DNA of 64,000 nt from Denitrobacterium detoxificans (GTDB taxonomy: Bacteria > Actinomycetota > Coriobacteriia > Coriobacteriales > Eggerthellaceae), in contig NZ_SUUH01000008.1 in the NCBI RefSeq assembly GCF_015062615.1, positions 28,419 through 92,418 on the forward strand, given 5' to 3'. The notes beneath the pieces were generated by a model. That model was not told the origin of the DNA and searched no databases. It saw only the letters and a program-made list of their open reading frames with translations. A program made the position numbers and the translations under genes. Positions 16,186 through 24,642 of the stretch are shown piece by piece (position 1 is the stretch's first letter; every line of letters starts with the position of its first letter).

Positions 16186-17496
16186 ATGTTCTCGCATGTT
16201 TCCCGTCATACCCAATACTTGCTGGCGGAAGCCGCATTCGCCTTTGTCGCGGTTATTGCGGCAGTGTGTATGATCGTGATGGTCATCGACCCCATGCGCA
16301 ACATGCAACTCATGGTGGCCGTGGGCACCATTTTCACCATCAGCCTCATCATTCTTATTCGCCTCTGGCTCGACCCCGACCGCATTCGCGCTGTGCAGAG
16401 CAACGCCGTGCTGAAGCTGGCCAGCAAGATGGCTGCTAGCATGTCGGGTGGCCTGAACCAGACAAGCGCTCAGGAGATTTGCGAGGCTCTGCTGCCTGCC
16501 ACGAGTGCCATTGCCGTGGCCATTACCGACGAGCGCGTGATTATCGGCTACGCAGGCAGCGGCAAGGAATACAACAAGCAGGGATCGCCCATTCGAACGG
16601 TTGCCACGCATGCCACCATCGACGATGGAAAGATGCGCGTGCTTCATTCCTCGAGCGAAATTGGCTTTCCCGAAGACCATCACATCATCAACGCTGGTAT
16701 TGTTGCCCCGCTCATCGTGAGCGGCAAGGCCGTGGGCACGCTGAAGTTCTACTACCCGCGCCCGCGCAATATCAACGAGACGCAGCAGTCCATCGCCGCG
16801 GGCTTTGCCGAACTGCTTTCCACGCAGGTGGCGGCCTCGGCGCTGGAGGAGCAGAAGAAGCTCGCCACGTCGATGGAGCTAAAGGCCCTGCAGAGTCAGA
16901 TTAACCCGCATTTCCTGTTCAACACCATCAATACCATCGCGTCGTTCGTGCGCACCGATCCCGACAAGGCGCGCGTGCTGCTGCGCGAATTTGCCACATT
17001 CTACCGTCGCACGCTCGAAGATGCGTCCGACCTTATCCCGCTGTCGCGCGAAATCGATCAGACGCAGCGTTACCTGACGTTCGAGATTGCGCGTTTCGGC
17101 GAGGAGCGCCTGCAGATGGAATCCGACATTCCCGCTTCGCTGTCCGGCAAGCTCGTTCCTGCGTTCATGGTGCAGCCCCTGGTGGAGAACTCGGTTAAGC
17201 ACGCCATGCCCGCACGTGGCACGCTGCATATTTCCGTGAAGGCATGGAGCGAGGGCGATGATTTGCTCATATCGATCGTGGATGACGGCGTGGGCATGAG
17301 CGAGGACAAGCGCCGCAACATTGCCGCCCCCGGTTCTTCCACGGGTTTGGGCATTGCCGTGCGCAATATCAACGAACGCATCTTGGGTTACTTCGGCCCC
17401 GATTCCTACATGGACGTGCAGAGCGAAGAGGGCAAGGGAACTACGGTGACCCTGTTCTTGAAGGATTGCTGCAAGGGATTGAATAACCCCAGTTAG
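16186..17496 (+). CDS. LytS/YehU-type sensor histidine kinase
   Basis: The 436-residue kinase has two N-terminal membrane helices (residues about 10-65), a GAF-like sensor region (about 85-215), the His_kinase phosphoacceptor block LQSQINPHFLFNTINTIA (His near 245) and a C-terminal HATPase with N-box (VQPLVENSVKHA) and G-box (DDGVGMS, STGLGIAVRN). This is the LytS-type core. The partner is the LytTR regulator at 17734, 237 bases downstream. Ligand unknown; the glycosyltransferase and exporter upstream hint at envelope sensing. RBS AGGAAGG. Confidence 0.9.
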   Translation: MFSHVSRHTQYLLAEAAFAFVAVIAAVCMIVMVIDPMRNMQLMVAVGTIFTISLIILIRLWLDPDRIRAVQSNAVLKLASKMAASMSGGLNQTSAQEICEALLPATSAIAVAITDERVIIGYAGSGKEYNKQGSPIRTVATHATIDDGKMRVLHSSSEIGFPEDHHIINAGIVAPLIVSGKAVGTLKFYYPRPRNINETQQSIAAGFAELLSTQVAASALEEQKKLATSMELKALQSQINPHFLFNTINTIASFVRTDPDKARVLLREFATFYRRTLEDASDLIPLSREIDQTQRYLTFEIARFGEERLQMESDIPASLSGKLVPAFMVQPLVENSVKHAMPARGTLHISVKAWSEGDDLLISIVDDGVGMSEDKRRNIAAPGSSTGLGIAVRNINERILGYFGPDSYMDVQSEEGKGTTVTLFLKDCCKGLNNPS

Positions 17497-17516
17497 ATCG
17501 CGTCTTTTGGTTAAAT

Positions 17517-17587
17517 TGCGTCCATGGTCGCATATATGCGGACGCATGCCATATATTGTGGCTTGACGCATATGGTTCCAGACGCAT
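17517..17587 (+). promoter_or_regulatory. Cluster of GACGCAT repeats and palindromes upstream of the LytTR regulator
   Basis: The 237-base gap between kinase and regulator holds GACGCAT at 17541, 17565 and 17581, an inverted partner TGCGTCC (17517-17523) to GGACGCA (17540-17546), and the palindrome CGCATATATGCG (17529-17540). This is probably an operator region, possibly for autoregulation. Confidence 0.5.
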
Positions 17588-17733
17588 ACCGTATTCAGAT
17601 GTAACACGTTTACGTCGTTACGGCGAACATGCGAAATTCTCGGATAAACGGCATGCGTTGTCATATACTTGGAACGGTAAATCGATGCGTACCACCACAA
17701 TATGTGGGGTAGACCGGTTGAAAGGAGCACCAC

Positions 17734-18450
17734 GTGGTGCTGAAAGCTATTATCGTTGATGACGAAGCTCCTGCTCGTTCAGAGCTTAAGTTCCTGCTCG
17801 ATGAGCTCGGCCAGACGGAAGTCGTTGCCGAGGCTGCCAGCGTGCGCGAAGCTATCGAGAAGCTGAAGGACTATCCCTGCGATGTCATGTTCCTCGACAT
17901 CAGTATGCCGGAGGCAAGCGGCCTGCAGCTGGCCGACGCCCTGCAGCATCTGAAGTTCCCGCCGGCCGTGGTGTTTGTTACCGCGTACAGCGAGTTCGCC
18001 ATCGATGCCTTCAAGGTCAATGCCATCGATTATCTGGTAAAACCCGTGGAAACCGAGCGCCTGTCTCAGGCAATCGCCCGCGTGAAGGAACACGTGGCGC
18101 TGCATGCCAAGGTTCAGAAGCTCGAGCGCATCCCCGTGGAAAAGGGCGGCAAGAAGATTCTTATCGGCATCGACAGCATCCGCTATGTCATGGCGCGCGA
18201 CGATTACGCGTACCTGCAGACCGATACCGACAAATACTTCAGCACCGTCAGCCTGGCCCAGCTGGAAAAGCGCCTCGATGGTCACGGATTCTTCCGCGTG
18301 CATCGTGGGTATCTGGTCAACCTTTCTCAGGTTGCGGAAGTGGAGTCGGTGTCCGGCGGCACGCTGCTGCTCACGCTCGACGGTTGCGAGGAAAAGGTTC
18401 CCGTTTCCCGCCGTCGCGTGTCTTCCCTGAAGAAGGCTCTGGGCCTGTAG
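17734..18450 (+). CDS. LytT-type response regulator (receiver plus LytTR DNA-binding domain)
   Basis: The 238-residue regulator has a receiver domain (acidic pair DDE at residues about 9-11, phospho-Asp in MFLDISMPEASG near 55, Thr in VTAYSE, Lys in YLVKPVE near 108) and a C-terminal LytTR domain (about 135-235; FFRVHRGYLVNL and KVPVSRRR). LytTR proteins bind 9-bp direct repeats and often control envelope or small-molecule export genes. Start GTG 17734, or GTG 17737, behind AAAGGAG. Cognate kinase is the preceding LytS gene. Confidence 0.93.
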   Translation: MVLKAIIVDDEAPARSELKFLLDELGQTEVVAEAASVREAIEKLKDYPCDVMFLDISMPEASGLQLADALQHLKFPPAVVFVTAYSEFAIDAFKVNAIDYLVKPVETERLSQAIARVKEHVALHAKVQKLERIPVEKGGKKILIGIDSIRYVMARDDYAYLQTDTDKYFSTVSLAQLEKRLDGHGFFRVHRGYLVNLSQVAEVESVSGGTLLLTLDGCEEKVPVSRRRVSSLKKALGL

Positions 18451-18477
18451 TTCGGCCTGGTTACAACAACACTGCAA

Positions 18478-18509
18478 CGCCCGGTTCGCTTATGCGGCCG
18501 GGCGTTTTT
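18478..18509 (+). terminator. Intrinsic terminator of the LytS/LytT unit
   Basis: Stem CGCCCGG (18478-18484) with CCGGGCG (18498-18504), then TTTTT. Confidence 0.92.
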
Positions 18510-18582
18510 CGTGCGTGATGAACGTGACGCCTAAGGCATGCGGGAGCGCTTTAGGCATTCGGGTCTGCTGCATGCAAATGCT

Positions 18583-18618
18583 AGAAACCCGCGGGCGCGT
18601 GCTTGCTCGCGGGTTTCT
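18583..18618 (-). terminator. Hairpin downstream of the XRE-like gene
   Basis: A perfect 11-bp stem, AGAAACCCGCG (18583-18593) with CGCGGGTTTCT (18608-18618), lies 37 bases past the stop of the minus-strand gene at 18655. Arms ending in TTTCT make it a plausible terminator in either direction. Confidence 0.6.
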
Positions 18619-18654
18619 CGTCGCTTGGCTTATGCGTGGGGTGCCGCCAAGCTG

Positions 18655-19074
18655 CTAGCCGATGATTTCCTCCCCGAAGCGGTAGAGCTCTTCGTTCGTC
18701 TTCTGCAGGCTGCAACCGCGGTCGATGCAGAAGATGATGATGGCGTCGCGCCTATTCTTCGAGTATAGAAGGCTTGCGCCAGCCGCTTCGAGCGCGCGGT
18801 TGGTTTCGGTGAGGTTCAGCGCCATGGCAAGGGCGATTTGGAGGACTTTGTTACGGCTTGGTCGGCGTTGCCCCTTGAAGATCATGTAGCCGTAGGTGGG
18901 GATGATGTTGGCCATGCGCGTAACCTGGGCCTCTTCAAGACCCTTTTCCTTTAGCAGGGTCTGCAGGTATTCCGAAAGCGAACGCTCGGTGAATTCGTGC
19001 CCATCGATGAACTCGTCAACGCTGGGAGCGTTGAGCAGCTCGTCGAGCATCTTGTCAGTTAGCGGTTCTTGCAT
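18655..19074 (-). CDS. Small XRE-like helix-turn-helix regulator
   Basis: The 139-residue soluble protein has a central helix-turn-helix-like region (residues about 33-100): a helical start (SLSEYLQTLLKEKGL), a helix-turn-helix around QVTRMANII and GQRRPSRNKVLQIALAMAL, and a short C-terminal tail with three cysteines or near-cysteines (IIFCIDRGCSL). It resembles the small XRE-type regulators paired with membrane Ser/Thr kinases. It diverges from the lipoprotein-kinase pair, and the gap holds a 23-base palindrome that could be its operator. RBS AAGGAAA. Its ligand and targets cannot be told. Confidence 0.65.
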   Translation of the reverse strand: MQEPLTDKMLDELLNAPSVDEFIDGHEFTERSLSEYLQTLLKEKGLEEAQVTRMANIIPTYGYMIFKGQRRPSRNKVLQIALAMALNLTETNRALEAAGASLLYSKNRRDAIIIFCIDRGCSLQKTNEELYRFGEEIIG

Positions 19075-19122
19075 GGGTTTCCTTTCTGTTTCAAGGGTAC
19101 CCTACCCGAACTTTTTTGGCGC

Positions 19123-19145
19123 TTCATTAACTGGCAGTTAATGAA
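19123..19145. promoter_or_regulatory. 23-base perfect palindrome, likely operator
   Basis: TTCATTAACTG-G-CAGTTAATGAA lies between the start of the XRE-like gene (19074) and that of the lipoprotein (19217). A shorter palindrome, AGGGTACCCT, is at 19094-19103. Confidence 0.65.
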
Positions 19146-19216
19146 ATCGCTTTTCGCCTCAACCAAACTGGGTGGTGTCGTAATGGAGTGTTTCATATGT
19201 TTGAGAGGGGTAGATT

Positions 19217-20035
19217 ATGAACGCAGGGATAAGAATTCGCAGCGTGTTTGCCGCGTGCGTGGTGGTTGCTGCGCTCGTGGTTGGAGCGTGCATGACGGGT
19301 TGCTCGGGGTCTGGATCGCAGCAGTCGAATTCGTCTTCGACTGCTCAGGAGCAGAAGAGCGAGTTTGTGGGCTATTGGCAGATAGAGTCGGGGAAAATTA
19401 GTGGCACGTCGTATACGTCCGATCAAATTGATAAGGCGCGATCCGGTGGCCTTAATATCGTGGTTGCGATGAAAGAGGATGGTTCTGGTTTGCTAGTCGC
19501 GCCTGGTTCGGATGGTCTTAGTGAGCAATCTTTTACGTGGACGGATGCTGGTGATGGAAATGCGACGGTGCGAATGTCTGGCTCTGAAACTGATAGTTCC
19601 GACAAGTGGCAGCTGTCGAACGGCAAGCTTCTTCTAACGCAGGGTAGCGATTTGATAACCTTTTCCATGATTAGCGAATCAGCATACAATGAGGCGTACG
19701 AAAGCCTTAAGGCTGCTTCTTCTTCATCTTCCAGTTCCTCCAGTTCTTCCAGTTCGTCTAGCTCCTCGAGCGATAGCGAGGTAACGCCTGAACTCAAGTC
19801 CTTCCTGGACGAGTATGAGGCGTTCATTGACGAGTACGTCGACTTCATGAAGGAGTACAAGAGCTCGGGCAATGTCTCGTCGTTGCTGAGCAAGTATTCC
19901 AGCATCATGTCGAAGTACAGTTCGTTCATGGAGAAGTACAACGCTATCGATAAGGATTCGCTCTCCACTGCCGATCTGGCGTATTACACCGAAGTGAGCG
20001 CACGCGTTACGCAGAAGCTTGCCGAAGTCATGTAG
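19217..20035 (+). CDS. Secreted lipoprotein with poly-serine linker
   Basis: The 272-residue protein starts with a lipoprotein signal peptide; the mature Cys is in GACMTGC near residues 25-29, where two cysteines are possible. An N-terminal beta-rich domain (about 45-155: VGYWQIESGKISGTSY...) is joined by an 18-serine run (about 167-184) to a helical C-terminal domain (ELKSFLDEYEAFIDEYVDF..., resembling DUF6591). The linker suggests exposure on the cell surface. No enzyme motif is visible. Base composition is more A/T-rich than its neighbours. It precedes the kinase gene, but a strong terminator lies between them. Confidence 0.75.
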   Translation: MNAGIRIRSVFAACVVVAALVVGACMTGCSGSGSQQSNSSSTAQEQKSEFVGYWQIESGKISGTSYTSDQIDKARSGGLNIVVAMKEDGSGLLVAPGSDGLSEQSFTWTDAGDGNATVRMSGSETDSSDKWQLSNGKLLLTQGSDLITFSMISESAYNEAYESLKAASSSSSSSSSSSSSSSSSSDSEVTPELKSFLDEYEAFIDEYVDFMKEYKSSGNVSSLLSKYSSIMSKYSSFMEKYNAIDKDSLSTADLAYYTEVSARVTQKLAEVM

Positions 20036-20057
20036 CGTTTGGCGAATTCCGTTGGGT

Positions 20058-20086
20058 GAGGGGTCGCGGTATGCGGCCCCTCTTTT
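20058..20086 (+). terminator. Intrinsic terminator after the lipoprotein
   Basis: Stem GAGGGGTCGC (20058-20067) with GCGGCCCCTC (20073-20082), one G-T wobble, then TTTT. It ends only 7-16 bases before the candidate kinase start codons, so the kinase mRNA may depend on readthrough or on a promoter inside. Confidence 0.85.
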
Positions 20087-20092
20087 GGTACG

Positions 20093-21322
20093 ATGGCCTG
20101 TATGAACGAAGACTCTCTACATCAGGACCTAAGCAGCTACCTGCAGGCGCGCGAAGAGCGCGAGCTGTATCGCGTTGATGCTGTGTTGAAGGAGTCTCCC
20201 TTTGAGATAACGCAGCGCGTGTATCGTCGCAATTCCGATGGTTCCGAAGATGGGCCATATGTGCGGAAGATCTTTTCTGGTGAAGCAGATAAGCGCCAGG
20301 TGGGCGGCACGTATGGTTTGCTCTGGCGGGAGCAGCAGGCAGGTGGGGAGATGCGCAACCTGCCTCGCTTGTACGGCGTGTATGACGCTATTGATTCCCT
20401 TGAAGTGCTTATGGAATACGTGGGTGGCACGTCGTTGCGCTCGCGCATACTTGCGCATCCCGAGCGACGGATGGCCCTTACGGCAACGGTGTTTCCGCAG
20501 GTGTGCGATGCCGTAGCGTCCTTGCATGATGCTTCGGTGGGCCCTATCATCCATCGTGATATCACGCCTTCGAATGTCATGTGCGATGGGGCTGATGATG
20601 GTCGCGTTCGCGCCGTTCTCGTCGATTTCGGCGTCGCGCGCATTCATAAGCAGGAAGCTACTGCCGACACTGCCCACTTTGGCACGGCTGCGTATGCGGC
20701 GCCCGAGCAATATGGCTTTCGCCAGACCGACGTGCGCACCGATGTGTATGGCCTGGGCGCGTTACTCGCTTTTTGCCTGATGGCGCGCGACCCCGTTCGA
20801 TTTGGTGGGGAAGGGGAATGCTGCCTTTCGGGTGCGCCGGAAGCGTTGGCTGCGGTGGCAAGAAAGGCCATGGCGTTCGACCCCGATGACCGCTTTCAGT
20901 CGGCGCGTGAGCTCAAGGAGGCGTTTCTCTGCTCGCTTGAGGGCCGCGTTGCTCCTCGAGCGCAGCAGGGTTCGAGCGTACCTGTAGGGGTGGGTGTCGC
21001 ATGGAATGCGCTGCTGCTCATTCTGTTCGTGACCTGGACGGCGAGTGTTGGATTCGCCTGGGCGAACAAGCCGCTGTTGTTGGTTGGCTGGCCGATGGGT
21101 ATGAAGGTTTTTCTCGTCGTAGCGATTGCCGTTCTGTTCTTCGTCTTTCCTGTCGTGCTTCTTTGGTTCGCTGCGGACAAGCGCAGATTGCGCAGACGAT
21201 TTCCCCTCATCGATCGCGGTTCTACGCGAAGGAACGTGCCCGTCTTGCTCATTGCGGTGGCGGTATCCTTGCTGCTCTTTGGCTTGCTCTGGTGGTTGAT
21301 ACGCGCCTTGGGACTGCAATAG
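20093..21322 (+). CDS. Membrane-anchored Ser/Thr protein kinase (PknB-like)
   Basis: The 409-residue protein (or 406 from ATG 20102) has a kinase domain with catalytic loop HRDITPSNV near residue 155, DFG (VDFGVARIH) near 180, activation-segment end AAPEQYG near 200, and DVYGLGALL. The glycine loop is poorly conserved and the Lys is probably in YVRKIFSGEA. Three hydrophobic segments follow (about 300-325, 333-365, 378-405), with no PASTA repeats. HRDI instead of HRDL and the short N-lobe put it with small bacterial eSTKs. No clear ribosome site precedes either start. Likely partners are the lipoprotein upstream and the XRE-like regulator. Confidence 0.88.
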   Translation: MACMNEDSLHQDLSSYLQAREERELYRVDAVLKESPFEITQRVYRRNSDGSEDGPYVRKIFSGEADKRQVGGTYGLLWREQQAGGEMRNLPRLYGVYDAIDSLEVLMEYVGGTSLRSRILAHPERRMALTATVFPQVCDAVASLHDASVGPIIHRDITPSNVMCDGADDGRVRAVLVDFGVARIHKQEATADTAHFGTAAYAAPEQYGFRQTDVRTDVYGLGALLAFCLMARDPVRFGGEGECCLSGAPEALAAVARKAMAFDPDDRFQSARELKEAFLCSLEGRVAPRAQQGSSVPVGVGVAWNALLLILFVTWTASVGFAWANKPLLLVGWPMGMKVFLVVAIAVLFFVFPVVLLWFAADKRRLRRRFPLIDRGSTRRNVPVLLIAVAVSLLLFGLLWWLIRALGLQ

Positions 21323-21389
21323 GGCTCCATGTTGCAGCTGTTCACTGTTGGGGTGGGCTCGACATGGGGCAATTCCCTCCATGCGAAAG

Positions 21390-21421
21390 GGAGCCTGCGG
21401 CCGAGATGGCGCGCAGGCTCC
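21390..21421. terminator. Bidirectional hairpin between the kinase and the PHP gene
   Basis: Stem GGAGCCTGCG (21390-21399) with CGCAGGCTCC (21412-21421), lying between two convergent genes. Short T-containing tails flank it on both strands. Confidence 0.7.
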
Positions 21422-21449
21422 TTCTGATGTGTCGGGTGGCTTGTGGCGC

Positions 21450-22289
21450 TTACAGCCCGGGAATGGGCTCGCACTCTTCGGCAGGTGCGATATTTGCGGC
21501 ACGCAGGGCGTTCAGGAACGCTTCGGCCGAGCGCGTGGCGATGAGCTCGCGCGGGAAGTGCATCTCTTCCAGTAGCTTGGGAACATAGTGGAAGTCACCG
21601 ATTTCAGCCGAGATGTGGCTGTCGGTGTTCACGGCGATGGGCGTGTTGGTCTCCGCGCAGCGCTCCAGGATCTCCAGGCACATCTCGTGCGATTTCTCCA
21701 CGTGCGTGAAACTGTATTCGTTGATCTCGATGAGCTTGTGGTTCACACGGGCGGCTTCTAGCACGGTATCGATGTCGTAGCGGATGCCCGAGCGGCCCGA
21801 GTGGCCCAGCGTGAGCACCTTCGGATGCTCCAGGGCGCGTACGTACATATCGGTTGCCTGTGCGATGGTGGCGTTGCGTGCGAACCATTTGTTGTGGACG
21901 CTGGCTACTACGTAGTCGCAGCGGCGGAAGACGTAGTCCTGCATGGATATGGGTTCTACGGGCGTGCCGTCGATGCTGGTGGCGAATACGTCGTCGGCGC
22001 CATACAGGTCGCCGTGCAGGTTCACGATATCCGCCTCGGCGCCATGCAGCAGCTTTACGCCGTGCCATTCGCGCGGCCAAACGCGGTAGTTGTTGTAGTA
22101 CTGGTAGTTGCGAATGTCGCGCTGCAGGTACAGCATGTCGCTGAAATGATCGGTGCTGCCCAGCAGCTCGATGCCGCGTTCTGCGGCGGTGCGCACGTTT
22201 TCTTCGATGGTGGAGTATGCGTGGCGGGAAAAGATGGTGTGCGTATGCGTGTCACATGCAAGGCGCAGAGGTTCGGTTTGCGTGCTCAT
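21450..22289 (-). CDS. PHP-domain phosphoesterase (YcdX/histidinol-phosphatase-like)
   Basis: The 279-residue protein has the PHP metal ligands in order: DTHTHT near residue 13, STDHFSD near 45, HGAEADI near 82, SVHNKW near 130, GHSGR near 162, and NTDSH near 220. PHP proteins hydrolyse phosphate esters with a trinuclear metal site; the closest pattern is YcdX/YcgG-like hydrolases rather than true HisJ. No his gene lies nearby, so the substrate is open. It starts at ATG 22289 with AAAGGG upstream and is a single-gene unit. Confidence 0.8.
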   Translation of the reverse strand: MSTQTEPLRLACDTHTHTIFSRHAYSTIEENVRTAAERGIELLGSTDHFSDMLYLQRDIRNYQYYNNYRVWPREWHGVKLLHGAEADIVNLHGDLYGADDVFATSIDGTPVEPISMQDYVFRRCDYVVASVHNKWFARNATIAQATDMYVRALEHPKVLTLGHSGRSGIRYDIDTVLEAARVNHKLIEINEYSFTHVEKSHEMCLEILERCAETNTPIAVNTDSHISAEIGDFHYVPKLLEEMHFPRELIATRSAEAFLNALRAANIAPAEECEPIPGL

Positions 22290-22373
22290 GGCTGCCCTTT
22301 CGTTCGCGTGTCTTCCGTTCGTATTGTTCTCCCTCGTTCGGCGCGGCGCAAGCGCATCGGGAAATGCTACGGC

Positions 22374-22409
22374 GTAAAAGCACGCGGGCGACCCCGTGAG
22401 GGGCCGCCC
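22374..22409 (-). terminator. Intrinsic terminator of the Cys-type formate dehydrogenase operon
   Basis: Minus strand: GGGCGGCCCC (22409-22400), loop TCAC, GGGGTCGCCC (22395-22386), then GCGTGCTTTTA. It lies 27 bases past the stop at 22437. Confidence 0.85.
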
Positions 22410-22436
22410 GTTACAGCATGAGGCTGAGGAGGCTAG

Positions 22437-24626
22437 TTATGCAAGGATGGTTTGTGCTTCTTTAACTTCCTCATCCTGAGCAGCGGCTTCGCCGGCCAGG
22501 AAGTCCTTCATCTCGTTGTACAGAGCGGTAACCTTGCGCTCTGCGGCAACCTGATCGGGAAGGGCGATGACCTGGCAAGCGGAGTGCTTGTCTTCGGGCG
22601 TGCCGGACAGGGGGTCGACCTGGTGCATGGTGAGGACGTTGCACTTGCCGATCCACCACTGGTAGGTCATGTAGACGGCACCCTTGTTGATGCGGTCGTC
22701 GATGATGGCACGCGTGTACACGGAGCCACGGCGCGACTTGACCTGAACGATGTCCTGGTCATTGATGCCACGCGCAGCTGCGTCGGCAGGATTCATGTGA
22801 ATCTCGCCCGGCTCGTCGGCGAGCGCGGTGAGGGTGCGGCAGTTGCCCGTCATGGAACGGCAGCTGTAGTGACCAACCTCGCGAACGGTGCACAGAACGA
22901 GCGGATATACCTCGTCGGGCGTCTCGGTCGGCTTGATGTAGTCGTGAGCCATCAGGATGGCCTTGTGGTCGGCCGTGGTGAACTGGCCGCCCTTGTACAG
23001 CGTGGGGGTGCCGGGGCAGTCGAGCGTGGGGATAGGCCACTGGGCATGACCCGTGCCTTCCATCTTCTCGTACGTGGCGCCATAGAAGTTGGGGCACAGC
23101 TCACGCATTTCGTCCCAAATCTCCTTGGTGTTGTTGTAGTGCATCGGGTAGCCCATGCGCGTGGACAGGTCGGCAAAGATCTCCCAGTCGTGACGGCACT
23201 CGCCCTTGGGCGGCACGGCAGCGGTGAAGCGCTGGAACGTACGGTCGCTGGCGGAGAACACGCCGTCATGCTCACCCCAGCTGGTGCCGGGCAGAACGAC
23301 GTCGGCCAGAGCGGTGGTCTGCGTCATGAAGATGTCCTGGCTGATGAACAGGTCGAGCTTGCTAAGCGATTCGATCATGTCGGTAGAATCGGGCTCGGTC
23401 TGAACCGGGTCCTCGCCGAAGTTGTAGAACGCGCGAATCTCGCCGCTCTTCGCGCCATGGGGCACGTCGGTGAGCTTGAAGCCTTCGCGGGCGGACAGGA
23501 AGCCCTCGGGGAGGTTCCATGCCTGCTCGAACTTGGCGCGCGCCTTCGGGTCGGCAACCTTCTGGTAGCCGGGGAACAGGCTGGGCCACATGCCCATGTC
23601 GCAGCTGCCCTGAACGTTGTTCTGGCCACGAACGGGAGCAACGCCTGCGGCATCGCGGCCGATTTGGTTGGTGATGCAGGCGATGGCGGCAATCGTGTGG
23701 ACCGTCTTGACGCCCTGGTTCTGCTGCGTAACGCCCATGCCCCAACCGATGATGGAGTTGGGGGACTCGGCGTACATGTGCACGGCGCGACGGAACGTAG
23801 CCGGGTCGACGCCCGTGATGTCCTGTACGTATTCGGGGGTGTACTTGGAGATGACCTTCCACCACTCGTCGAAGCCGTTGGTATGAGCGTCAACGAATTC
23901 CTTGTCCATCAGGCCGTCGTTCACGATGACGTTTGCGAAGGCATTCATGAAGGCCAGGTTGCAGCCGTTCTTGATGGGCATGTAGATGTCGGCGATGCGG
24001 GCGCTTTCGGTAACGCGCGGGTCGGCGACGATGAGCTTGGCACCGCGGGCCTTTGCCTTCACGATGCGGCGGGCAACGATAGGATGCGACGCGCTGGGGT
24101 TGTAGCCAAACAGGAAGATGCAGTCAGCCTTTTCCATGTTCGGAATGGATACGCTCATGGCGCCAGAGCCCAGGGTGTCCATGAGGCCGATAACGCTGGG
24201 GCCATGGCAGGTACGGGCGCAGTTATCGATGTTGTTGGTACCGATGCAAGCGCGCGTGAACTTCTGCATGACGTAGTTGGCTTCGTTTCCGGGACCGCGG
24301 GAAGAGCCGGTGGTCATGATGGCGTCGGGGCCATACTCTTCCTTGATGGCCATGAGCTTCTTAGCGGTGAAGTCGAGAGCTTCGTCCCAGCTCACGCGCT
24401 CGAGCGGACCGCCCTTGGTGCGGCGGATCATGGGGTGCAGAATGCGGGGAGTGAGAATCTTCGTGTCGTTGATGAAGTCGTAGCCGCACATGCCCTTCAG
24501 GCAGAGCTCGCCTTCATTGGTGACGCCGTCGATGCCCTCGGCATCTACGACAACGCCGTTCTCGACAATAAGATTGAGCTTGCAGCCTGCTCCGCAGTAC
24601 GGGCAGACCGCCATATGCTTTTCCAT
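22437..24626 (-). CDS. Formate dehydrogenase catalytic subunit, cysteine type (FdhF-like)
   Basis: The 729-residue molybdopterin oxidoreductase has an N-terminal [4Fe-4S] site (CPYCGAGC...CLKG), the catalytic motif NCARTCHGPSV, where the residue that binds Mo/W is Cys (TGC at 24207-24209), and the pterin-binding C-terminal domain (GHYSCRSMTGN, YMTYQWWIGKCN). It oxidises formate to CO2, passing electrons to the ferredoxin encoded just upstream. It has no Tat signal and should be cytoplasmic, like E. coli FDH-H. Its paralogue at 26968 has UGA at the same place. ATG 24626 lies 16 bases after the ferredoxin stop; the in-frame ATG at 24650 would overlap that gene. Confidence 0.92.
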   Translation of the reverse strand: MEKHMAVCPYCGAGCKLNLIVENGVVVDAEGIDGVTNEGELCLKGMCGYDFINDTKILTPRILHPMIRRTKGGPLERVSWDEALDFTAKKLMAIKEEYGPDAIMTTGSSRGPGNEANYVMQKFTRACIGTNNIDNCARTCHGPSVIGLMDTLGSGAMSVSIPNMEKADCIFLFGYNPSASHPIVARRIVKAKARGAKLIVADPRVTESARIADIYMPIKNGCNLAFMNAFANVIVNDGLMDKEFVDAHTNGFDEWWKVISKYTPEYVQDITGVDPATFRRAVHMYAESPNSIIGWGMGVTQQNQGVKTVHTIAAIACITNQIGRDAAGVAPVRGQNNVQGSCDMGMWPSLFPGYQKVADPKARAKFEQAWNLPEGFLSAREGFKLTDVPHGAKSGEIRAFYNFGEDPVQTEPDSTDMIESLSKLDLFISQDIFMTQTTALADVVLPGTSWGEHDGVFSASDRTFQRFTAAVPPKGECRHDWEIFADLSTRMGYPMHYNNTKEIWDEMRELCPNFYGATYEKMEGTGHAQWPIPTLDCPGTPTLYKGGQFTTADHKAILMAHDYIKPTETPDEVYPLVLCTVREVGHYSCRSMTGNCRTLTALADEPGEIHMNPADAAARGINDQDIVQVKSRRGSVYTRAIIDDRINKGAVYMTYQWWIGKCNVLTMHQVDPLSGTPEDKHSACQVIALPDQVAAERKVTALYNEMKDFLAGEAAAQDEEVKEAQTILA

Positions 24627-24642
24627 AGTGTTCTTCTCTCTG

